From: Actinomycetota bacterium
GTDB lineage: Bacteria; Actinomycetota; Actinomycetes; S36-B12; UBA5976
Assembly: GCA_947486505.1 (NCBI GenBank)
Contig: CANKTT010000071.1
Coordinates: 1 to 7,161, forward strand
DNA: 7,161 nucleotides
Direction: 5' to 3'
The notes under the pieces are model-generated. The model saw only the letters and a program-made list of their open reading frames with translations, was not told the DNA's origin and did not search any database. Made by a program: the position numbers and the translations under genes. Positions within the stretch are counted from its first letter, which is position 1. Each line of letters begins with the position of its first letter. Positions 1-5,907 of this stretch are shown here, piece by piece.

Positions 1-294
1 ACTCAGGCCGCGCTCGAGCTTTATGAAGTCGATGATCTGGGCCTTGATCGGTTAGATCGAGCGGTACTGGTGGCTCTCATCGATAAATTCGGTGGCGGTC
101 CAGTAGGGCTCTCCACTTTGGCCTTAGCAGTGGGCGAGGAGCCGGAAACCGTGGACACAGTTTGCGAGCCGTTTTTGGTGCGAGAAGGCTTCATAACTCG
201 CACACCGCGCGGTCGCGTTGCCACGCCAGCCGCGTGGACCGCCCTTGGCCGAAAACCACCCATCTTGTCCAATCAGCTACCGCTCGAGAACTGA
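1..294 (+). CDS. ruvB: Holliday junction branch migration ATPase RuvB, C-terminal fragment (5' end outside window)
   Basis: This is the end of RuvB, the hexameric AAA+ motor that works with RuvA (and RuvC) to drive branch migration of Holliday junctions during recombinational repair. The frame is open from the first base and encodes 97 residues before a TGA at 292-294. What is visible is the C-terminal winged-helix DNA-binding domain: a [10 protein letters not shown] stretch, then [12 protein letters not shown], the AVGEEPETV segment, [10 protein letters not shown] and the terminal RTPRGRVAT motif, all characteristic of RuvB. The ATPase core (Walker A and B) lies upstream of the window. The short tail after the RVAT motif is normal for the family. 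In actinobacteria ruvB usually ends a ruvC-ruvA-ruvB cluster just ahead of yajC-secD-secF, which fits the following genes. Identification is firm; only the 5' limit is unknown. Confidence 0.97.
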   Translation, partial: TQAALELYEVDDLGLDRLDRAVLVALIDKFGGGPVGLSTLALAVGEEPETVDTVCEPFLVREGFITRTPRGRVATPAAWTALGRKPPILSNQLPLEN

Positions 295-305
295 TAGGCG
301 GGTCA

Positions 306-333
306 CTGAAGCTGAAATTTGGTGCGCTAAACT
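306..333 (+). promoter_or_regulatory. weak candidate promoter for secD operon
   Basis: A TAAACT hexamer at 328-333 matches the actinobacterial TANNNT form of the -10 box. A poor -35 candidate, CTGAAG at 306-311, lies 16 bp upstream and matches only 3 of 6 consensus bases. Transcription would begin near position 340, at the base of the hairpin described next, leaving a leader of about 56 bases before secD. The call rests only on the -10 match and on position in the only sizeable gap upstream of secD, so it is tentative. Confidence 0.2.
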
Positions 334-339
334 TATGGG

Positions 340-369
340 ACGCCATTCTTTTGAGATGGCGTAGTTTTT
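340..369 (+). terminator. intrinsic terminator-like hairpin between ruvB and secD
   Basis: A perfect 7-bp inverted repeat (ACGCCAT at 340-346, ATGGCGT at 356-362) encloses a 9-base loop, with a possible eighth T-G pair. It is followed two bases later by five T residues (365-369). This is the layout of a Rho-independent terminator on the plus strand, about 45 bases past the ruvB stop. The stem has only four G-C pairs and the T-run is short, so termination may be partial. It could instead act as an attenuator or 5' leader structure for secD. It ends before the secD Shine-Dalgarno at 382-387 and does not pair with it. Confidence 0.5.
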
Positions 370-381
370 GCTTCCGATACG

Positions 382-398
382 AAAAGGCTTAACAAGTG
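382..398 (+). promoter_or_regulatory. ribosome binding site fixing the GTG start of secD
   Basis: AAAAGG at 382-387 is followed by an 8-base spacer and the GTG at 396. No in-frame ATG occurs near the N-terminus, and the GTG start places the first membrane segment correctly at about residue 10. The purine tract therefore supports GTG 396 as the real start. Confidence 0.65.
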
Positions 399-2009
399 GC
401 TCAGCATTATCGTCCCGTTCGGTCGCTATTGATCTTTTCCGTCGGCATTGTCGCCTTGCTGGTTTGGGCTTTCCTGCCTGGTGAACGCCACACCCCAAAA
501 CTCGGTTTGGACCTGCGGGGCGGTACTCAAGTAATTTTGTCGCCTTCGGTAGCAGCCGGCGAGACGCTTTCGCAAGAACAGTTAGATCAAACGGTTTCGA
601 TCATTCGCCAACGTGTTGACGGCTTTGGTGTTGCTGAGTCTGAAGTAACGATTCAAGGAACTGGTAACGGCGCAAAAATCATCGTCACTATCCCAGGTGA
701 AACAAGTCGTACCGTTGTGGATCAACTTAAGACAACTGCGCAATTGAACTTCCGGCCAGTTCTAGCGATTGATTTCGGTACGCCGCAACCAAGCGAATCT
801 CCGAGTGCAAGTAGCTCAGCTAGTACTTCCGCATCACCATCGGCTAGTTCGTCACCAGATGCAAGTGCTACTCCAAAGCCAAGTCCTTCGCCATCTGCCT
901 CGGTCGCACCGGAGTCCCTAGTCCCACCAATTCAATCTCCTGATGGATCAGGCGACTTTGCAGACAGATTCGCAGCACTTGATTGCGCCGACTCAGATGT
1001 TCTCAAGGGATCGACTGACGATCCCGCTCAGTACTTAATCAGTTGCGAAAAAGATGGTTCGGTGAAGTACGCGCTCGCACCAGCCGATCTAGTTGGAACT
1101 GACATTGATAGTGCTACCGCAGGCTTACCCCAGCAGGGCGCCGGTGGCTGGCAAGTTGAGTTAATGATGACAACTGCTGGTGCAAAGAAGTTTGCTGACT
1201 CAACCACAAAGCTTTCAAAACTTGAATCACCTAATGATCAATTTGCAATCGTTCTAGATGGAGTTGTAATCAGCGCTCCCGCTGTCAATGAAGCGATTCT
1301 TGGCGGATCAGCAGTGATCTCGGGATCGTTCACAGCCGACGAAGCCCGGGCACTCGCTCAGGTTTTGAAGTATGGTGCGCTTCCCGTTGGGCTCGAAGTT
1401 GATGAGGTCCAGCAGATTTCACCAACTTTAGGTAGCGATCAATTGCAGGCAGGTTTGATTGCCGGCGGCTTCGGATTGCTGTTAGTTACTGTTTACCTAC
1501 TTTTGTATTACCGCGCGTTGGGCGTCATTGCCGTGGTGAGTTTGGTTGCAGCTGCCATCATGACTTACCTAGTTTTTATCATTCTTGGGCGAGGAATTGG
1601 ATTCACACTAACTTTGTCAGGCGTAGCTGGAGCAATTGTTGCAATTGGTATTACTGCAGACTCCTTCATCATCTACTTTGAACGAATCCGAGATGAGATT
1701 CGCGAAGGCAAGCGTCTGAGAGTTGCCATCGATCAGGGTTGGATCAGAGCACGACGAACGATTTTGGCAGCCGACTTCGTTTCCTTACTAAGTGCAGCCA
1801 TCTTGTACTACCTGTCGGTGGGTAGTGTTCGAGGATTCGCTTTCACGCTTGGTTTGATTACGTTTGTGGACATTGCAGTAGCCTTCCTATTCACTCGCGC
1901 CTTGGTTACCAGGATTGGTAATTCCAAGTGGATGAACTCAGGCTCAGCGTGGACTGGAGTTTCGCCAACTCGTCTTGGGGTCAAAGCGTCAACATCGGAG
2001 GTTAACTAA
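396..2009 (+). CDS. secD: protein translocase subunit SecD
   Basis: SecD partners with SecF as an RND-like membrane complex that uses the proton gradient to pull exported proteins through SecYEG on the outer face of the membrane. The 537-residue protein starts at GTG. It shows a first membrane helix at about 10-27, the family signature LGLDLRGGTQ at 36-45, a large extracytoplasmic P1 region to about 345, and five more membrane helices between about 352 and 502. The conserved GALP segment (about 327-330) precedes the second helix. Helix 4 carries the IGITADSFIIYFERIRDE motif; its Asp422 corresponds to the conserved membrane aspartate linked to proton movement (Asp519 in E. coli). P1 is interrupted by a Ser/Pro/Ala-rich low-complexity stretch at about 130-177, a trait of actinobacterial SecD. 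The ends are complete. The last base overlaps the secF ATG, so the two are translationally coupled. Confidence 0.97.
   Translation: MAQHYRPVRSLLIFSVGIVALLVWAFLPGERHTPKLGLDLRGGTQVILSPSVAAGETLSQEQLDQTVSIIRQRVDGFGVAESEVTIQGTGNGAKIIVTIPGETSRTVVDQLKTTAQLNFRPVLAIDFGTPQPSESPSASSSASTSASPSASSSPDASATPKPSPSPSASVAPESLVPPIQSPDGSGDFADRFAALDCADSDVLKGSTDDPAQYLISCEKDGSVKYALAPADLVGTDIDSATAGLPQQGAGGWQVELMMTTAGAKKFADSTTKLSKLESPNDQFAIVLDGVVISAPAVNEAILGGSAVISGSFTADEARALAQVLKYGALPVGLEVDEVQQISPTLGSDQLQAGLIAGGFGLLLVTVYLLLYYRALGVIAVVSLVAAAIMTYLVFIILGRGIGFTLTLSGVAGAIVAIGITADSFIIYFERIRDEIREGKRLRVAIDQGWIRARRTILAADFVSLLSAAILYYLSVGSVRGFAFTLGLITFVDIAVAFLFTRALVTRIGNSKWMNSGSAWTGVSPTRLGVKASTSEVN
783..926 (+). other. Ser/Pro/Ala-rich low-complexity linker within SecD
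   Basis: Codons 130-177 of secD encode almost only Ser, Pro, Ala and Thr with a few charged residues, including imperfect SPSAS-like repeats. The DNA uses mixed serine codons (AGT, AGC, TCG, TCA, TCT, TCC), so the repetitiveness is mainly at the protein level and not a recent tandem DNA expansion. It separates the P1 base part (GGTQVIL through LNFRPV) from the P1 head part (from about residue 185). Topology predicts that it lies outside the cytoplasm, as a flexible tether. Confidence 0.85.
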
Positions 2010-2011
2010 TG
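1997..2011 (+). promoter_or_regulatory. secF ribosome binding site and TAATG stop-start overlap
   Basis: GGAGG at 1997-2001 lies inside the last codons of secD, 7 bases before the secF ATG at 2009. The secD stop TAA (2007-2009) shares its last A with that ATG. The strong Shine-Dalgarno plus overlap predicts coupled translation and matched amounts of SecD and SecF. Confidence 0.85.
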
Positions 2012-3097
2012 GCTAGTTTGAGTGAACTGGGTAATGACCTCTATCGCGGCGATGTCTCTTACAACATTGTTGGACGACGTAAGGCTTGGTACTTAGTATC
2101 TGCAATTCTGATTATTCTTTCGATTGCAACCCTGGGAGTTCGCGGCCTGAATCTAGGTATTGAATTCAAGGGTGGCGCTGAGTTTTCTGTACCGCTAGAA
2201 GTGGCAAACGACGAGTCGATCGCCCAGGCGCGCGAAACTGTTTTGGCCGCAGGTGAGACACCTTCTACGGTCACGATCATCGGTGGCAAAACCGTGCGGA
2301 TCCAAACTCCAGATCTCTCAACTGAGGCATCTAACGCCTTAAGCGCAGCGCTTGCTGAGTCGTTTGCGGTCGAAGAAGCCAACATCAAGGTTCAACTTGT
2401 GGGGCCGAGTTGGGGTGATGAAGTAACTAAGAATGCATTAAGAGCACTTTTCGTCTTTTTAGTGCTGGTTGCAATCTTCTTGTCTTTTTACTTTGAATGG
2501 CAAATGGCTGTTGCCGCCCTGGTTGCACTTGCTCACGACGTTTTAATTACGGTCGGTATCTACGCATTAAGCGGCTTTGAAGTCACACCAGCAAGTGTTA
2601 TTGGTTTCTTAACCATTCTTGGTTATTCGCTCTATGACACGGTTGTTGTTTTCGACAAAGTAAAGGAAAACACTCATGGCATTCATGGCGGATCGCGAAC
2701 TACCTACAGTGAAGCCGCAAACCTCGCTTTGAACCAAACACTAGTGCGAAGCATCAATACTTCGGTAGTTGCATTGCTTCCAGTGCTATCGATTTTGGTA
2801 GTTGGGGTCTCATTACTGGGTGTTGGAACGCTTAATGATTTAGCGCTCGCGCTGTTTGTTGGCACGGCAGTTGGTACTTACTCATCGATCTTCATCGCCA
2901 CTCCGATCTTGTGCCAGATGAAGGAACGTACTCCCGACAACATCGCATTGGCAAACCGAGTCGCTGCTCGTCGCAAGGGTGGCGATGCTTCTAATGACGT
3001 AAAGCTCGAAGTTGTAGTAGGTGCACCAACGGTTTCTTCGAGTGGTCCGCGACAACAGCAAGTTAAGAAAACCCGATCCCGTAGATCAGGAAAATAA
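2009..3097 (+). CDS. secF: protein translocase subunit SecF
   Basis: SecF is the second half of the SecDF export-assisting complex in the cytoplasmic membrane. The 362-residue product has a cytoplasmic N-terminus, a first membrane helix at about 27-45, the family signature LNLGIEFKGGAEF at about 47-59, an extracytoplasmic P4 domain to about 140, and five further helices (about 144-161, 166-187, 194-216, 249-270, 274-300). The VGPSWGDEV segment (131-139) and the helix-4 motif GYSLYDTVVVFDKVKEN (205-221) are typical; Asp210 matches the conserved membrane aspartate (Asp213 in E. coli). The C-terminal 60 residues form a soluble tail ending in a basic cluster (KKTRSRRSGK), probably cytoplasmic. 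The start is fixed by GGAGG and by the overlap with secD. The gene is intact, with nothing missing compared with the family. Confidence 0.97.
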   Translation: MASLSELGNDLYRGDVSYNIVGRRKAWYLVSAILIILSIATLGVRGLNLGIEFKGGAEFSVPLEVANDESIAQARETVLAAGETPSTVTIIGGKTVRIQTPDLSTEASNALSAALAESFAVEEANIKVQLVGPSWGDEVTKNALRALFVFLVLVAIFLSFYFEWQMAVAALVALAHDVLITVGIYALSGFEVTPASVIGFLTILGYSLYDTVVVFDKVKENTHGIHGGSRTTYSEAANLALNQTLVRSINTSVVALLPVLSILVVGVSLLGVGTLNDLALALFVGTAVGTYSSIFIATPILCQMKERTPDNIALANRVAARRKGGDASNDVKLEVVVGAPTVSSSGPRQQQVKKTRSRRSGK

Positions 3098-3103
3098 CCA
3101 GTA

Positions 3104-3631
3104 ATGGATCGCGCTGGAGTGGCTGCCTTGATTGCAGAGATTCCTGATTATCCACTGCCAGGAGTGAGCTTTAAGGATGTCACTCCAATATCAGGTAACC
3201 CTGATGCAGTTCGTTGGGTTAACGCCGAAATCGCGGCAAGGTTCGCATCATCCGGCATCACCCAGATCGTTGGCGTCGAGGCTCGAGGGTTCATTTTAGG
3301 AGCAGCGTTAGCAGTGCACATGCATCTGGGTTTTGTTCCTATTCGCAAGAGTGGAAAGTTGCCAAGAGCAACTTTTCGAGCAGAGTACGAGTTGGAGTAT
3401 GGAGCTGATTCCATTGAAATCCATCAAGACGCGTTGTCGAAAAATGATCGCGTTCTAATTGTTGATGATGTGTTGGCCACAGGGGGCACTGCATGCGCCG
3501 CAATCGACTTGATCGAAGAGTGTGGAGCGCAGGTACTAGGGATAGCAGTTTTTCTGGATCTGACGTTTCTTGGCGGCAGCGCTAAAGTGGCGAATCGTGA
3601 CCCAAGAATCGACGTCTTCGCAGTCCTGTAG
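3104..3631 (+). CDS. apt: adenine phosphoribosyltransferase
   Basis: Apt converts adenine and PRPP to AMP and pyrophosphate in the cytosol, the one-step route of adenine salvage. The 175-residue length is normal for the family. Visible signatures are IPDYPLPGVSFKDVTP at 13-28, the adenine-pocket VEARGF at 58-63, RKSGKLPRAT at 81-90 followed by EYELEYG (the flexible catalytic loop region), and the PRPP-binding motif VLIVDDVLATGGTA at 117-130. The gene begins 6 bases after the secF stop and in the same frame. No strong Shine-Dalgarno precedes it: the best is AGGA at 3088-3091, 12 bases away, so translation probably relies on coupling to secF. A GTG at codon 6 has a purine run immediately adjacent without room for a spacer, so ATG is preferred. 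Placement between secF and rel is the usual actinobacterial arrangement. Confidence 0.96.
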   Translation: MDRAGVAALIAEIPDYPLPGVSFKDVTPISGNPDAVRWVNAEIAARFASSGITQIVGVEARGFILGAALAVHMHLGFVPIRKSGKLPRATFRAEYELEYGADSIEIHQDALSKNDRVLIVDDVLATGGTACAAIDLIEECGAQVLGIAVFLDLTFLGGSAKVANRDPRIDVFAVL

Positions 3632-3640
3632 CTTTCCAAA

Positions 3641-3671
3641 TAGAATGTGGGGAAGTTAGGGAGGCAACATG
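3641..3671 (+). promoter_or_regulatory. rel ribosome binding site with possible internal -10 box
   Basis: The 37-bp apt-rel gap holds TAGAAT at 3641-3646, one mismatch from the consensus -10 box, without a convincing -35 partner. It also holds the very strong Shine-Dalgarno AGGGAGG at 3658-3664, four bases before the ATG at 3669. The ribosome site is clear and sets the start. The promoter is only possible; it would give rel its own short-leader transcript beside read-through from secDF-apt. Confidence 0.4.
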
Positions 3672-5900
3672 GCAACTGAATTATCAACTGGCCTGCCACT
3701 TGCCTTAGCGGAGCGATTCCCACAAGGGTTACAGACCCCAATTCCCCAGCAGTTGCGAGAAGTACTTGACACGCTTCATAAGTTTCACCCGGGCAGTGAT
3801 GAGTCAGAAATTGTTCGAGCATTTCAAACCGCTGACTATTTCCATCGCGCGCAAAATCGAAAGTCGGGCGAGGCTTACATAACTCACCCAATAGCGGTTG
3901 CCGGATTGCTCGCTGATTTGGGTATGACATCACCCACGCTAATAGCAGCTCTATTGCACGACACTGTTGAAGATACTGAATATGACTTGGCGCATCTGCG
4001 TGCTGATTTTGGTGATGAAATAGCTGGTTTAGTCGACGGCGTAACGAAATTAGACAAAGTCAAGTACGGTCAAGCTTCGGCTTCAGAAACTGTCCGCAAG
4101 ATGGTTGTTGCGATGGCTAGAGACATCCGAGTGTTAGTCATTAAATTGGTTGATCGGCAACATAACATGCGAACTCTGTCGTATTTGCCGGTAGAAAAGC
4201 AAGAACAGAAAGCCCGCGAAACCTTAGAAATCTATGCGCCGTTGGCACACCGTCTGGGCATGAATTCCGTTAAGTGGGAACTCGAAGACCTGGCCTTTGC
4301 TTCCCTTTATCCAAAGATGAGTGACGAGATTGCGCGCCTAGTTTCGCAACGTGCGCCCGCTCGCGATGAAAGCCTTAAGACAATTGTGGATTTTGTCGAC
4401 TCAGATCTTGCGGAGAATGAAATTACCGCGGCAGTCAGCGGCAGACCTAAGCATTTTTACAGTATTTATCAAAAGATGATCGTCAGAGGTCGCGACTTTG
4501 ATGACATTTATGACTTGATCGGGGTACGAATCCTGGTCGATAGCGTTCAGGATTGCTACGCAACACTTGGAATCATTCATAACCGCTGGAATCCAGTGCC
4601 CGGAAGATTTAAAGATTACATCGCTATGCCGAAGTTTACGATGTATCAATCCCTTCACACCACGGTGATTGGACCAAATGGTAAGCCTGTGGAGTTCCAA
4701 ATCCGAACTCAGGAAATGCATCGTGCCGCAGAGTTTGGCGTTGCCTCGCACTGGCGCTACAAGCAAGAGAAGGTAGCCGGTAAAGATGGGCCAGATGATC
4801 TTGGTTGGGTTCGACAGCTTCTAGATTGGCAACGCGAGACTGCAGATCCGGGGGACTTCCTTGATTCGTTGCGCGATGACTTAGGCGCTGCCGAGGTTTA
4901 CGTATTTACCCCTAAGGGCGAAGTTCTAGCCTTGCCAGCGGGCAGTACGCCCATTGACTTCGCTTATAGCGTTCACACCGAAGTTGGCAATCGCTGTGTT
5001 GGTTCCCGAATCAACGGCAAGCTAGCCCCGCTTGACACAAAGTTGGCTAACGGTGACAACGTTGAAATTATTACCAACAAATCTGATTCTGCAGGTCCGT
5101 CCCGCGACTGGATCAACATCGTTGCTAGCGCCCGAGCCAAGTCAAAGATCAAGGCCTGGTTTTCAAAGGAGCGTCGCGAGGAAGCAATTGAAACGGGTAA
5201 AGAGGCCATAGTACGAGCCATGAAGAAGGGTGGTGTGCCACTTAGGTTGCTAACCAACAGCATGCTTAACACTTTGGCCTTGGAATCAAACTACGCCGAC
5301 GTTAGCGCACTTTACGCAGCTGTCGGCGAAGGGCACTTGGGAGCCCAAACAGTAGTAACTCGCTTGACCGCTTCACTGGGTGGAGATGAAGGTTTGATCG
5401 AGGACGCGTCAGAGCAAGTGCTGCCAAGTCGAGTCGCACATCGTCGAGACGCAAAGCCAGATCCAGGAATCACAGTTATCGGTGCAGACGATACCTGGGT
5501 GAAGTTGTCACGCTGTTGCACTCCTGTGCCCGGAGATGAAGTGCTTGGTTTCGTAACGCGAGGGTCAGGCATTTCGGTCCATCGAGTCGATTGTGTGAAT
5601 GCAAATGATCTACGAACTCAACCCGAGAGACTTGTCGAAGTCACCTGGACACCTGGCCAGAGCAGCGTTTTTTTGGTCAACATTCAAGTCGAAGCACTTG
5701 ATCGCGCTCGTCTACTTTCTGACGTCACGCGCGCGCTGTCAGATCAGCACGTGAACATCTTGAACGCTTCAGTCACAACGACTAGAGATCGTGTGGCCAT
5801 CTCACGCTTTACGTTTGAAATGGGTGACCCGTCACATTTAAATCAAGTACTACGTGCAGTAAAGGGTATCGATGGCGTCTATGACGTTTATCGAGTTTGA
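3669..5900 (+). CDS. rel: bifunctional (p)ppGpp synthetase/hydrolase Rel (long RSH family)
   Basis: Rel controls the stringent response: it transfers pyrophosphate from ATP to GDP or GTP on starved ribosomes and hydrolyses (p)ppGpp otherwise. The 743-residue protein has the full long-RSH layout. The HD hydrolase domain (about 45-200) has His73, His97-Asp98 within LLHDTVEDT, and Asp162 with Asn166. The synthetase domain (about 245-365) carries RFKD at 313-316, the RXKD form typical of bifunctional enzymes and not the EXDD form of RelA. It also has YQSLHTT (326-332) and EFQIRT (342-347). The TGS domain (about 408-470) begins [10 protein letters not shown], a helical region follows, then the [13 protein letters not shown] zinc-finger segment (616-628, with His638 and Cys642), and a C-terminal ACT domain (about 667-743). 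Much of the sequence resembles mycobacterial Rel as I recall it. The hydrolase motif reads KLVDRQHNM where KLADRLHNM is usual, but the metal ligands remain. It is often annotated relA. Confidence 0.97.
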   Translation: MATELSTGLPLALAERFPQGLQTPIPQQLREVLDTLHKFHPGSDESEIVRAFQTADYFHRAQNRKSGEAYITHPIAVAGLLADLGMTSPTLIAALLHDTVEDTEYDLAHLRADFGDEIAGLVDGVTKLDKVKYGQASASETVRKMVVAMARDIRVLVIKLVDRQHNMRTLSYLPVEKQEQKARETLEIYAPLAHRLGMNSVKWELEDLAFASLYPKMSDEIARLVSQRAPARDESLKTIVDFVDSDLAENEITAAVSGRPKHFYSIYQKMIVRGRDFDDIYDLIGVRILVDSVQDCYATLGIIHNRWNPVPGRFKDYIAMPKFTMYQSLHTTVIGPNGKPVEFQIRTQEMHRAAEFGVASHWRYKQEKVAGKDGPDDLGWVRQLLDWQRETADPGDFLDSLRDDLGAAEVYVFTPKGEVLALPAGSTPIDFAYSVHTEVGNRCVGSRINGKLAPLDTKLANGDNVEIITNKSDSAGPSRDWINIVASARAKSKIKAWFSKERREEAIETGKEAIVRAMKKGGVPLRLLTNSMLNTLALESNYADVSALYAAVGEGHLGAQTVVTRLTASLGGDEGLIEDASEQVLPSRVAHRRDAKPDPGITVIGADDTWVKLSRCCTPVPGDEVLGFVTRGSGISVHRVDCVNANDLRTQPERLVEVTWTPGQSSVFLVNIQVEALDRARLLSDVTRALSDQHVNILNASVTTTRDRVAISRFTFEMGDPSHLNQVLRAVKGIDGVYDVYRV
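5669..5701 (+). other. candidate -1 frameshift element inside rel, upstream of the ACT domain
   Basis: A run of seven T (5668-5674) is read as GTT TTT TTG, giving the slippery heptamer T-TTT-TTG at 5669-5675. After an 8-base spacer, TCAAGT (5684-5689) and ACTTGA (5696-5701) can form a 6-bp stem with a 6-base loop. A slip of one base backward adds eight residues and reaches a TGA at 5699-5701, inside the stem. The product would end at about residue 677 without the ACT domain. The stem is short and A/T-rich and the coding explanation (Val-Phe-Leu) is sufficient, so chance is the leading alternative. Confidence 0.2.
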
Positions 5901-5907
5901 TAACGAA

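Noticed and set aside
162..392. A plus-strand ORF of 76 codons overlapping the ruvB end and stopping 3 bases before secD, considered as a SecDF-monitoring arrest-peptide leader
   Set aside because: Its first half is simply ruvB read out of frame, it has no signal-like hydrophobic N-terminus and no recognisable arrest motif of the RAPP/RAPG kind. In the gap proper the only usual in-frame start is a TTG at 351, leaving 13 codons without a ribosome site.
3424..3933. Minus-strand ORF of 169 codons across the apt end and rel start
   Set aside because: It lies antisense to two clearly recognised genes, has no familiar motifs and is explained by the reverse-strand shadow of their codon use.
4401..4766. 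Minus-strand ORF of 121 codons within rel
   Set aside because: It is opposite the highly conserved synthetase domain and shows no recognisable protein signature.
5824..5835. GTGAC/GTCAC inverted repeat near the end of rel, considered as a terminator for the DUF349 gene on the minus strand
   Set aside because: Only about 4 bp can pair around a feasible loop and no T-run follows on the minus strand.
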